52,732 nt of DNA from Nemertoderma westbladi. Lineage: Eukaryota; Xenacoelomorpha; Nemertodermatida; Nemertodermatidae. Each line of letters opens with the position of its first letter. The first letter of the stretch is position 1. The notes beneath the pieces were generated by a model, which saw only the letters and a list, made by a program, of their open reading frames with translations, searched no databases and was not told the origin of the DNA. Positions 11,798 to 21,884 of the stretch are shown in pieces. The position numbers and the translations under genes were made by a program. Location of the stretch: assembly GCA_032718475.1 (NCBI GenBank), contig JAUCBJ010008983.1, positions 1 through 52,732 on the forward strand, given 5' to 3'.

Positions 11798-11970
11798 GTC
11801 CCCCCCAATGACCTTCGTGAGGTCTATCGGTAGATCGAGTTTGCGTAGGTCATTTCCCATATAAAAAACCCAAATTTAATATTGCATAGTCTTGATTAAT
11901 TTGGCCTAGAGTTAATATATATATATAAAATAAATGTTCAATATAAATGTTCCTGGAATATCCTGGTCCT

Positions 11971-14229
11971 CTATTTCTTTCTCTGATACGCCTTTCTCCT
12001 CTTCGCCCATCGACTCTCGTCGATCGCTAGAGCTGGTAGGGGAGCATCGACATCCATCGTGAGCAACGTTTCGGCTTGTCTCCTGGCGGCTCTTCCTTTC
12101 GATGGCAACGGGATCATATCAGTACGTCTTTCCAACTCGGTGTTGCGCACCTCTAGGAACCACTTTCCGTCACCAAACTCCTCCTTATACGAATATAAGC
12201 GTCTAAGGACTTCGAATGGGCCGAATAATCCGGCGCTCAGCAACAGATCCACGTAGTGGAAAGGTAACGTCGCTGTCGTGTGGAGGCGTTCCGGGAAGGA
12301 AAAATACCCGCATGCCATTTCCTGCGCGATATTCCGAGCGTTTCTCCGCACTTTGGTCCTTATGTGGCTGTTTGCGTATGTTTCGAACATGACCATATTT
12401 CCAATAGCAGTAACGTCTTTTGTAGGACATTTTATATAGCAGCGGGGGCTAGCGGAATGTCCACGGAAACCGCAAGTTGTGCAGAGGTTATAAAGGATTG
12501 GACAAACTGAGACATCATGTCCCGATGTCGTGCAGTATGGGCAATACAGTATCCCGAGGAGCTGTAGGCACGAATCGGTTACTCGATTTCGTCTACCGCG
12601 TGGGCACTGCTCCGAACCGCAGTCTGCGCATATCTCCAACTGCATCTCCCGACCGGGGAATATCGGAATCGGGATGCCGACATAATACTCGAGTCGTCGG
12701 TCGCTCTTTTGAATATTCGCAGTGGCCGGTAGCCCGCGAAAGGCTGGGCTTTGGCGTAGTAGGTTCTCGCTCCGATAACCTTCTTTATGTCCTGCCGGTC
12801 TCAACTCGGACGACCGTTTCTGGCGGTGGATCCATTCGGTTTGCTCAGGGTACCATCGGGTTAGTCGCATAGGATCCTGTGGAATGGAGGGGGTAGTTGT
12901 CACCGCTGGTCGGCGAAGAGGTGCCGGGGTTTTCGACGTAGGGATTCCGAGGAGATCTTCGGGGGTCGGCGCAGCGCTGGGACCCTTCTCGACCAGTATC
13001 GCTGAGTGGGTCCGTTGAGTGCTGGTGCCCGGAATCTCCGAAGACCAGTCTTCGCCACCCGGGAAAGGATACGGGGATAACCTCTGGCATATGTCGCCGA
13101 AGTCGCTCAATGCGGAGGTAGTGACTAATTCCCTCGCAGGGCTACCGGAGCCGAGTGGGGTGGAAGCGCCTGCTCCCGTTGCCGGTTCGGCCGAGGCAAC
13201 CCGTTTGGCGGCCGGTTCATACGCAGCTTCCGGCTCGAGTGGTTGCTTTGGGGTGGATAGTAGAATGCCTTCCTGTAGCCATAGTTCTTCCCCTTCCGAG
13301 GAAATCAGAGGCTCCTCCGCACCGAGAAGGTCGGTAATCGTAGGGATGTCGTAAGGTCCGTTCTCGTCCCAGGAATCGATAACGGCGAGCGTTTTTGTCT
13401 CTCCCGGTGTAATATTCTCGACCGCTTTGAAGGCGTGGCTGATAACTTCGTTCCACTCATAGTCGATAAAGGAACGAGGAACCGCCGTAATAAGGTTATC
13501 GAGAGTTTTACATATGAACTTAGCGACGGTGTAGGACTCCATAATGACGTAGATGTAGTTCCGTCGATCCGGATTTTCCCACCTTTGGTGTATCATCCAC
13601 TTCCTGTCAACCTCCTTCCATCGACCCTCTCGCTCGCTCTTTATTTCCAATCCCGGGTATCCACCATATATCTTATTATAGTCCTGGAATTTCTGAGGTT
13701 TAAAGTCGATGCCGCCGTTTAGTACTGCGAGGTAGCCGATACCGGATTTCGTCTGTCTCACCTCCCGGAATCCTCGCATGAATTCGGCGGATCGTAGCCA
13801 GGCTAATAGTGTCTGGGTGTCGATGCAATGACTAATGGCGTTGAGATCATCTCGACGGTCTCTTCCGAAAGGAGCGTTCGCGTAGTCGTTTCGGACGTCC
13901 GCCTTTATATCCGAACCGATTTTAATGACGTCGAAGTCGAAGAGGATCTTTCGGATCTCCGGCGGTAGTAGCCAGATCGCTCCGGCTGTCCGTACCTCCT
14001 GTCTGGGTGTCGGAAATATTCGACACACCAATACCAAACCGTCCAGGGTTCCGAGGACGACGACTAAGGATCGACCGTATTCTTTCGTCCCGTACTTCTC
14101 CTGGTAGTCGTCGCGATTCTGGATAACCGATATACGTTCCTCTCGTAGCGTCGCCGTACACTCCGCTAGGTTTCCCCAGTGGGCGAGGTATTGGGCAGTT
14201 TGGCATTGGTATAGGTAGTGGGCTTCCAT
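11971..14229 (-). CDS. 3'-5' exonuclease-like protein with CCHC zinc knuckles, inside an LTR element
   Basis: An intact 752-codon frame from the ATG at 14229; the frame also runs slightly upstream through a GTG at 14244. Numbering from that GTG, residues about 58-250 resemble the RNase D/WRN/EXD family: a beta-strand pair (SLVVVLGTLDGLVLVCRIF), an exo II-like segment IKIGSDIKADV, CIDTQTLLAWL, and a helix YIYVIMESYTVAKF where the exo III region should be. The DxE of exo I is not visible and the last aspartate is not clear, so activity is doubtful. A Pro/Ser-rich linker follows (about 300-510). Next comes a cysteine cluster with a perfect CX2CX4HX4C knuckle (C568-C581) and a second CX2CX4HX5C (C588-C602). 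The N-terminus overlaps pol remnants, so the original start was probably lost. It could be an accessory retroelement ORF or a captured gene. Confidence 0.7.
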   Translation of the reverse strand: MEAHYLYQCQTAQYLAHWGNLAECTATLREERISVIQNRDDYQEKYGTKEYGRSLVVVLGTLDGLVLVCRIFPTPRQEVRTAGAIWLLPPEIRKILFDFDVIKIGSDIKADVRNDYANAPFGRDRRDDLNAISHCIDTQTLLAWLRSAEFMRGFREVRQTKSGIGYLAVLNGGIDFKPQKFQDYNKIYGGYPGLEIKSEREGRWKEVDRKWMIHQRWENPDRRNYIYVIMESYTVAKFICKTLDNLITAVPRSFIDYEWNEVISHAFKAVENITPGETKTLAVIDSWDENGPYDIPTITDLLGAEEPLISSEGEELWLQEGILLSTPKQPLEPEAAYEPAAKRVASAEPATGAGASTPLGSGSPARELVTTSALSDFGDICQRLSPYPFPGGEDWSSEIPGTSTQRTHSAILVEKGPSAAPTPEDLLGIPTSKTPAPLRRPAVTTTPSIPQDPMRLTRWYPEQTEWIHRQKRSSELRPAGHKEGYRSENLLRQSPAFRGLPATANIQKSDRRLEYYVGIPIPIFPGREMQLEICADCGSEQCPRGRRNRVTDSCLQLLGILYCPYCTTSGHDVSVCPILYNLCTTCGFRGHSASPRCYIKCPTKDVTAIGNMVMFETYANSHIRTKVRRNARNIAQEMACGYFSFPERLHTTATLPFHYVDLLLSAGLFGPFEVLRRLYSYKEEFGDGKWFLEVRNTELERRTDMIPLPSKGRAARRQAETLLTMDVDAPLPALAIDESRWAKRRKAYQRKK

Positions 14230-14690
14230 AACATGGGTGAACACCAGTGTCCGTCTTTGAACGTAGCCTGATCAAGGACGTCAATACAATATTGATCCTC
14301 CTCGGACGGGTTTTCATCCTTTTCAGCGAACTCTTGGGTCTCTAGATTAAAGTATTTAGTCATCTCCTGCTGGGTTTTCTCGGTCTCAAGAAACAAATCC
14401 TCGTCAAGGTCTGCGGCTGAACAATAACCCACGGAGGTTGCATTCTCTTTAATCTGACATTTAGGAAGGTATGTATAGGTGTCTGTAGTCTCTTCCTTGA
14501 TGCCGCAGAGTGTCCATCCCATGATTGTTCGTTCTGCGTAAAAGCCATCATCCTGCTTTATAGATCGGGCGACGTCTCCGGTGGGTATGTGTAATTCCGG
14601 TGTGTCAAGTCCGATCAATAGGGTGATGCGGTTTACGTCCAACGGTGGGCACCTTAGGTCTACATCTTCTTGGTCCAACTGTATGAGAGG
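14185..14690 (-). pseudogene. BEL/Pao pol remnant: aspartic protease end to RT start
   Basis: Minus-strand reading frame continuous with LTR sequence upstream. It includes LLIGLDTPELHIP and AERTIMGWTLCG, matching the C-terminal half of BEL/Pao-type retropepsins (the LIG...R..LGW..G pattern). After an acidic spacer comes EEDQYCIDVLDQ...FKDGHWCSPMLWKP, the segment that immediately precedes RT in BEL/Pao polyproteins. The resemblance ends near KLPN (about 14185) and a TAG follows. The catalytic protease aspartate and all upstream gag are missing, so both sides of this piece are deletion junctions. Confidence 0.7.
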
Positions 14691-14691
14691 G

Positions 14692-15470
14692 GCGTATCCG
14701 TACCACCCCTCCCGGACCCCGAAGGGATCGGTCATCGAGAACCAGTACGGCTTGGCTAGGAGTCTGTCATGTCGGTGGACCCATTCGCGTGTCTGTCCCA
14801 CCCCTCCCGAACCCCGAAGGGTTCGATCATCGAGAACCAGTACGGCTTGGCTAGGGGTCCGTCGGTTCATCGCAGAGTCCCAACCACCTAGGCTTTCCGA
14901 GTCCTTATTCAGGCTCGTAGTCGCTTCGGCAACCGAGAAACTGCTCCGAACAGTCGGTAGGCCAGTAGAGTCCAGTCCTTTGTCTTTCGACCCTGTCGCG
15001 TGTCCATCCCACCCCTCACGAACCCCGAAGGGAACGATCATCGAGAACCAGTACGGCTTGGCTACAGGGTCTGTCGTCGTTTCCCGTCGCAAATCCCTGA
15101 CACAAGCAGCAGCTTTTCAGGCTCGTAATAACTGCTGTTGGCCAGGGACCGCTAAGGGCAGTCCTTGTCCTTTAGACCTAGCGAGTTACCAAATCCACCT
15201 CTACAGGCAGCAGGAAGTTGGCTAGGCCTAATAGTAATCAGGTAAACCTGAATACTGCTTAACTTTTCCTTCCCCCCCTGGCCCTTATAAACATGAAATG
15301 AGTCCCGTACCCCGTAAGTCGCCCCAATATTCGCCCATAAATCGCCCCCAGTTCATTGAGTATGCCCAAAACCCATGGTCCCGCACCCAGTAGTGATATC
15401 GGAATAATCATTTTAAATAAATACGAAAAATATTCAACTCGCGTTATGAAAAGTTGAAATACCGCGAACA
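14692..15470 (-). repeat. Truncated 5' LTR of the BEL/Pao element
   Basis: Direct-repeat partner of 10791-11797. It lacks about 487 bp corresponding to 10304-10790 and holds three rather than five copies of the roughly 66-bp subrepeat. It ends CGCGAACA at 15470 next to the ATGCC duplication. Confidence 0.78.
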
Positions 15471-15475
15471 ATGCC

Positions 15476-16132
15476 TCCTTGTGGCAAGCCATTATCGTCT
15501 AGATCTCTTGTTGAGGAACGAGTGCCATTTATTGATACATATTGCTTTCTGTTAGCTAGGTATGAAGCAATCCATTCTACTGCAGGTTTGTCAAAACCAA
15601 TATACTTTAATTTCATCAGTAGGATACTGTGATTTATGGTGTCGAAAGCTTTCCTAAGATCCAGTAACACCATTCCTGTGACTTTACCATTTTCTATTGC
15701 ATCTCGAACTGCCTCATCCACTAACATTAGTGCTGATTCAGTAGAAAATCCAAGTCTGAAACCTGATTGGAACTTATGGAGTAGACGTTTCCTGGTGATA
15801 TAACGGAGTATACGTATTAGAACGACCCTCTCTATGATCTTCCCTAGTATAGCAAGCAGAGCTATTGGTCTATAATTCTCAGTAATTAACCGTGGTCCTT
15901 TTTTATATGCAGGGGCTACCTTGGCTGTCTTCAGGGATTGTGGAAATTTACTTGTCTTTATTGATAGGTTTACAATATGACAAATAATTCTAGCAAGCAC
16001 CGTTGAACCATCACGGAATAATCTTGGAGGTATACCATCTGGACCTGGACTTTTATCTACATGCAGGTCTTTTAGGATTGTATCTACCTCTTCAATGTCA
16101 GTTGGGGTTAAAGAAAATGAGTTGAGTTCCAC
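15476..16132 (-). pseudogene. LINE C reverse transcriptase, N-terminal half
   Basis: Minus-strand frame with HVDKSPGPDGIPPRLF, KVAPAYKKG, NYRPIALLAILGKIIERV, HKFQSGFRLGFSTESALM, the first catalytic aspartate block LLDLRKAFDTINHS and NGLPQGGI. These are fingers and palm motifs of CR1/Jockey-type LINE RT. The frame is cut exactly at the BEL/Pao target site and resumes at 10303. Upstream minus-strand sequence to about 16340 is degenerate, with a stop just before the ATG at 16132. No endonuclease domain is visible, so the copy is 5' truncated. Confidence 0.85.
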
Positions 16133-16339
16133 TCAACTCATATAACGTAGAACTCTCTTACATACTCCTCTCCGTATTTCCCTGTTGGAGTTGGTAATTC
16201 ATGTTGGAGAATTATATTAGCTTTTATAAACATTCTTCCCATAGTTTTTCTAAACATTATATTATCATGATTATTAGTTGGCAATTTACCATTATACATA
16301 GGCTTACTTTGAAGTATTATATTTGTCACATTGTTACAT

Positions 16340-16549
16340 TAATTAACAGCTGATTTATCTATTGAGGTTTACTCTTTACCATTTACTCTTTTGCTATTCG
16401 TTATTGTTGTTGTTTTTTGTTGTCGTAAAACTTTCAATAATATTGCCAATATGTATACTTATACTGTAGGAATAGCTCTGTTTATATATTAAATATACTA
16501 TAAGATTATTGTTATTATATTCGACATCTTATACTAAAAACTCTTTATC
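16340..16549. other. Short AT-rich spacer between head-to-head LINEs
   Basis: Separates the 5' ends of LINE C (minus) and LINE B (plus). No gene or clear repeat is seen. Confidence 0.5.
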
Positions 16550-18800
16550 AATCCTTCGGGAACCCCAACAATTCACTCACCAAAGACTTTGCAATTGATG
16601 TAAAGAATTTATTAAACTCTTCAGCAATTTCAGAATTGTCATTGCTAGTTGATCCATTCACAGTTAAGCCAATAGAAGAGGAGACTGGAATACTACGTTT
16701 TGTTGGCGCTCCTATTCGTTTTAGAGTCTTCCATAGCCTTGCCTATAAACTCCTCACCCCGATCATATTCTTAAACTGCAGCGTAAAAAGAATTATTGTG
16801 GCGCCGCCGGCATACTGCCTCTGGCCGCCTTGAGTATAACAGATGTGTAAAGGAAATTTCCCGTGCTATTTATCGGTCTACCTGTGTACGTGAAAATCGC
16901 CTTCTTACATCCGGTTGCCCAGACGCTGTTTTTCGTTTTGTAAACACTAAACGTAAAATCAGTTCTGGTACTGTATTCCTCCTCTTAAGTATAATGGTGC
17001 TACTGTTATAGACGATGCTGCCAAGGCTCATATATTTTCAAACGTGCTATCAGAGAATTATATACAGGATAATGGCAAAGTGCCCTCTTTCAATAGTAAA
17101 GTAAATGCTGGTGTTTCCAAGTCTGAGATAAATTTTAACGTCGAGAAAGTTTTCTCTGTTCTTAAGAATTTAAAGCCAAAGAGTAGCAATTCACCGGATA
17201 GTCTTCCCAGCATACTCTTCTATAAACTATCACATACTTTAGCACTGCCATTATCGATTATATTTCAGTTATCATTTATTACTCATGCCTTACCATCGAT
17301 TTGGTTGACCGCTAATATTGTTCCTATTTTTAAAAAGGGTAACGCTTCAGATCCTTCAATTATCGGCCAGTTTCACTAACCTGTGTCGCATGTAAAATCA
17401 TGGAAACTTGCATAAAAAATGAACTAGTTGATTATCTCATACAACACAAATTTATTACTAAGGCCCAACATGGCTTTTTGAAGCGTCGCTCTACTGGTAC
17501 GCAATTATTAGAGTGTTTAAATGACTGGCACAAATTGGCTGATAGAAAACGACCTCTGGACGCCATTTATATAGACTTCGCCACAGCGTTCGACCGTGTG
17601 GTACATAGTAAATTAATATGTAAACTTGCTGGTTATGGAATTGGAGGTGACCTTCTAGCTTGGTTGGAAGCTTTCCTTACTAATCGTACCCAGCGAGTTG
17701 TTGTAGGAAATTGTTTTTCTGCAGCCCATGACGTCCCCTCTGGTACTCCACAGGGTAGTGTTATTGGTCCTATTCTATTTGTCATTTTCATTAATGACTT
17801 ACCGGATTTATTTAATGGTGCTACTTGTCAACTTTATGTCGATGATGTAAAGTTATATGCCCCTTCATCTTCCCATTCACAGTTAGTAGTTTTAGAGACT
17901 TGGGCCTCGAATTGGCAGCTCACACTAGCTGTTGATAAGTGTAAAGTAATGTACATTGGTGCATCCAACCCATATCTGCCGTATTGTCTATATGGTAAGG
18001 AATTTGAACATTTGACAAGTTGCAAGGATTTAGGAATTATTATGTGCCCTGATTTAAAATTTCAAGTATATTGTAGGGAACAATCGGCTAAGGCTTTTAA
18101 AATTATAAATATGATTTTTCGGTGTTTTCATACAGCAAATAAATCTGCACTTCTTACAGCCTATAGATCTTATGTCCGGCCATTGGTGGAATACAACACC
18201 TCTGTCTGGTCGCCACATCTAAAATATGCAATAGACATGATAGAGCGGGTGCAAAGATATTTTACACACAGATTATTTGCTAGATGTAATCTTCCTTACA
18301 TACTGTAAGTTATTTAGACAGATTACAAAGTCTTGGCCTTATGCCATTAGAAATTAGGCGCATTACTTTTGACCTGAGAATGGTGTATAAAATTGAAAGA
18401 AATTTAGTAGATTTGTCTTTTTATAGTTTTTTCACATACGCACCTAGACTAGGGCTTCGGGGGCATTCCCATAAGCTGTTTGTGTGCCAATCGCGGCTAA
18501 ACATTTCCAAACACTCGTTTGCAAATAGAGTAGTGCCCATCTGGAACTCTCTTCCATCACATGTAGGTAGTAGATTCGGTATCAGTACAAGTTTTTACAC
18601 GTAGATTATTAGGTGTCGATTTTTTGCAGTGGTGTCAATTTGACCGTTTTATGTAGTTTACTTAGAGAACGGTTTTATGTTTTATTTTTATTTTCTCAAA
18701 TGTAAATATAATGGCCCCTATAAGTGCCGAGTGCCTAGGTGGTCTTCCCCCTCTTAAAATTACTTTTAATTTTAAATACGCAATTAACATGGTGCAACTA
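16550..18800 (+). pseudogene. CR1/Jockey-like LINE (LINE B), RT-containing, frameshifted
   Basis: The plus-strand copy starts in the linker before RT (about 16550, no endonuclease domain) and runs through RT to a 3' UTR ending near 18800 (TGCAACTAAATAAATG). Recognisable blocks: KPKSSNSPDSLPS, IVPIFKKGN, then after a one-base shift near 17355 the NYRP...SLTCVACKIMETC block, GFLKRRSTGTQLLE, YIDFATAFDRVVHSKL, SGTPQGSVIGPILFVIFINDLP, the catalytic box QLYVDDVKLY (about 17830-17860) and AYRSYVRPLVEYNTSVWSPH. A second shift near 18306 separates the tail (AFANRVVPIWNSLPSHV). Two or more frameshifts make it non-functional. The longest clean frame is 17400-18308. Confidence 0.85.
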
Positions 18801-19059
18801 AATAAATGTATAACGTTTTATTGTCAACTACAGTATATTCCGGTAATGTAATAATATTCTATACCCGTTTTATAATATTTAATTTAAATCTAGTATATTC
18901 TAATGTTGCAGTGTTTCATTGTTGTCCACTTAAATCTAATTTTAATTGAAATTAATTACAGAGTGTATGAAACTGAACTGAAACTTGCAACCTTGCTAGT
19001 AGGCCTAGTCCTGTAGTCAGCTAGCAGGCTAGTGCTGTAGTCTGGTAGTGGCTACAATA
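18801..19059. other. Spacer, nothing recognised
   Basis: AT-rich, no gene. A TAGGCCTA-type palindrome occurs near 19000. Confidence 0.5.
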
Positions 19060-19067
19060 CACAATAA

Positions 19068-20238
19068 GGGTAAATCTTTTCGACCTACGCGTAGGCCTAC
19101 GCGTAGCTACGCGTAGCTACGCGTAGCTACGCGTAGTTCGCAACATTGGGTCATATATCACCAGTTTCAGAGTTTTAACAATAACTACGCGTAGGTGCTA
19201 CGCGTAGCTACGCGTAGGTGCTACGCGTAGCTACGCGTAGGTCCTACGCGACCTACGCATAGGTGCTACCCATAACTATGCCTATACGTCAGTACGTCGT
19301 TTATCATTAGTAGGCTTACGTATTCCAAGCGAGTCAGTACTAAAATAAGACACAATACGGTATGTTCAATAAACAACCCACAACCATCAAATGCTTTCAA
19401 CAGTAATGTATCCTATACCTGTATACTCTATATAGAGGAATACGCGAAAACTACATATTCTTCACTTCATGCGTTGCGGGCGGTAAAATGTGTTAATAAT
19501 TAATGTTTAGAGTTCAAAAATAGTTTACAAAGGAAATAGGCCGATGGTTCTTATCGATTCTCTATGCTTTTTATTGCCTTTGTTCACGATAGGGCAAGGA
19601 TATACTGTATTTAATATGTTAACCCCTTGACAAGGGAAGGGGGGGGGGACTAAATTGTCTACCATGATTGGTTGCACTTGTCATTTGACCAAACAATTTG
19701 ATTATATGCAGTATTTATCAGCTTTCGCTTAACCTCTTCACCGGTCTTATTTAAATAATCCAATGGAAACAAAGATACTTGAATCATGAGACGTGAATTT
19801 CAAGTTTACTTTTTATTCATCCTCTGTGTTTGTATGTGAAAGAGCCGAATATTATTTATTACCAGTGCTGTATGTAGAGATATGAGTTTCCGATTCTGTT
19901 ATTACATTTGTCTGATAATCAGATACCTGACATATACCGATACTTGCCTAACAACTCAACCCTACCGGACCTGAAATGAAAAATCATTGTTATCAGGACT
20001 GCTACGCGTAGCACCTACGCGTAGCTACGCGTAGCACCTACGCGTAGTTTCAAAATACCTACGCGTAGTTCCAAAATAACTACGCGTAGTTTTAAAACAC
20101 CTACGCGTAGTTGTTAAAAGGGCAGTAAGTCTGGCCCTACCGGTAAATGACAGGAATGGAAGTTACAAACTACGCGTAGCTACGCGTAGCTACGCGTAGC
20201 TACGCGTAGGCCTACGCGTAGGTCGAAAAGATTTACCC
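19068..20238. mobile_element. Non-autonomous hAT-like element with TACGCGTAG palindrome arrays
   Basis: The 1171-bp element begins GGGTAAATCTTTTCGACC and ends with its exact complement. A perfect 8-bp target duplication CACAATAA lies at 19060-19067 and 20239-20246. Both arms consist largely of repeats of the self-complementary core TACGCGTA: about 19085-19137 and 19186-19262 on the left, about 20000-20110 and 20170-20220 on the right. The middle is AT-rich with no transposase. TIRs plus 8-bp duplications indicate the hAT superfamily. The palindromic subterminal arrays are probably transposase-binding sites, which is inference. Confidence 0.88.
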
Positions 20239-20246
20239 CACAATAA

Positions 20247-21223
20247 CTGAATAATGCTACTTGCTGCAATGTACTGAGCACTGGTAGGCTACGGTACTGT
20301 ACTGCAGTAGGCCTGCCTGGCTGGATACCCAGATGCCTGGTGCCTGGAGGCATCTGGCTGGTACATCAGTACATGCAGACATGGCAGCATGGTCTGATGG
20401 TAGAGCTGACTGCAGACAGGCAGACTACTGGTTACAGCTGTACAGGTTAAAACGTACCCCGGTGGGAATGCGCGGTTGGCAGTTGGCACTTGGCAATGAA
20501 GTGCGCGGGCGTTGTGCGCGCCTGGCTGCCTGGGAGACTTTTTCCAGCCTGGGCAGTACAGCAGTAGACAGACAGTGCCGAAGTTGCAGTACCTGGCTGC
20601 CTGGCTCGCCGTACCCTAGTAAGTACCTGTCTGCCTGTATACAGCTATATGGCTGTATGGTAGTCCTGTCTGCCTGTAGTCAGTAGGTACCGGTACAGCA
20701 TCTTAATATTTTCATAACTTTTATTTGTCTATTCATATCGTTTATTACTGCAGTACTGTCAGACTGTATTACAGTATTACATATTCTGATATTACAGTAG
20801 GCCTACTATTTATCTTAATTAATACCGGTCTGCCGGTCCGTACATTTTTAAATGGTAGTACCGCAGTATGCAGTACCGGCAACCGGTTACTTACTACATT
20901 TACATACCGATACCAGCATACTACACTACATGATGTACTTGTACAGTTGTACTACATACCGGTACTAGTGAGTAAATGACATTGACATGGTTGTAAATGG
21001 AAATCGCAATTCATGTAAAAGTCCAGTTCTGCAGTTACCGGTTTCTTCTAAGGTCTCATGTCACTGGTTGCCATTTAGCGAACTCATGTCTGACAGTCTG
21101 AGTCAACTCATCCGAAAATATCATCTCAATAAAATCTTATCCAATGTAATTTACGCGCAGTAGATTCTAGACGCCCTTTCGCTCTCAAAGATTGAACCAA
21201 CAACTTAATTACGGTAGTGCCAG
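20247..21223. other. Low-complexity spacer rich in CTGCCTG, CAGTAC and ACCGGT motifs
   Basis: Open frames here (20333-20686 plus, 20289-20489 minus) look like translated simple repeats, not proteins. No transposon ends were found. Confidence 0.5.
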
Positions 21224-21233
21224 ATGGAAAACG
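21224..21233 (+). CDS. Possible first coding exon of the KAT6-like gene
   Basis: ATGGAAAACG is followed directly by the consensus donor GTGAGT at 21234. The exon would encode M-E-N plus one base (phase 1). That phase fits the middle of the three acceptors ahead of the winged-helix exon (exon start at 23265). The only evidence is the start codon, the strong donor and the phase match, so this is tentative. Confidence 0.3.
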
Positions 21234-21643
21234 GTGAGTTGTTTTAGGCTTCCTAATTATTAACTTATACCATATACCACGATATGTTTTATTTTTCTCT
21301 CCGCGATAATTTTCTTATAAACACGGGTTGGGTTGTCGTATTTATTTATTTTAAAATATATTATGGTTTGGGCTACGCTGTATGGATCTATTGCATATTG
21401 AAATAAGTTATTAACTCCATTCCATAGTCAGATAGTAACGGAAGTTTGCCGTTTGCATTAATTAGTTTTATTAAATATGAATGATTTCCGGTGTTTACTC
21501 AGTTAGGCCTATTGCTGTATTGGATCCAAAATCCTGTTTAATTACATAATAATTCATTAAAATTTTATTGGTTGAACAAATAACAACAGAAATATATCAA
21601 TATTTCGATAATTTCGATTTTTTTGTAAATTTATGTGTAAAGT

Positions 21644-21735
21644 TTGCCCATGTGAAGAATACCAGGTTTTCACTTTTCGGTCGAAATTCTATTGCAATTT
21701 CATATACAGATATATGAAGAATTATTATACTTCAT
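21644..21735 (+). repeat. Partial copy of the MITE at 50901
   Basis: CCCATGTGAAGAATACCAGG and the following TTTCACTTTTCGGTCGA match the left end of the inverted-repeat element at 50901-51195. The right end is not seen here. Confidence 0.6.
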
Positions 21736-21884
21736 ATAAACTAGGTTTTTCAGTTTTTTGTTATTAAAAAATATTGCAAAATTATAATTATAATAATATT
21801 TATATTTATTTTTTGTGAAACATCAAAATTGAATATTTAAACTTTTAGTTTTAGACTTGTTAGGCCAGGAAATGACAATGGGTG

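Larger units (their letters stand above)
10304..15470 (-). mobile_element. BEL/Pao-type LTR retrotransposon, internally rearranged
   Basis: The element starts TG and ends CA (plus strand TGTTGCC...GCGAACA) and is flanked by a perfect 5-bp duplication ATGCC at 10299-10303 and 15471-15475. Removing it restores the interrupted LINE C frame across the PQGG motif. In element orientation (minus) it has a shortened 5' LTR (15470-14692), a pol remnant spanning the aspartic protease and the very start of RT (14690-14185), a long ORF with an exonuclease-like domain and zinc knuckles (14229-11971), a G-rich polypurine tract at about 11798-11812, and a full 3' LTR (11797-10304). Gag, most of RT, RNase H and integrase are absent, so it cannot move on its own. 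The BEL/Pao assignment rests on the protease-RT junction motifs and the 5-bp duplication. Confidence 0.78.

Noticed and set aside
12059-13722. Several plus-strand open frames of 60-131 codons
   Set aside because: They are shadows of the long minus-strand exonuclease-like ORF, whose composition keeps other frames open.
20289-20979. Open frames in the CTGCCTG/CAGTAC-rich region
   Set aside because: Translations are low-complexity reflections of short repeats, with no motif or splice support.
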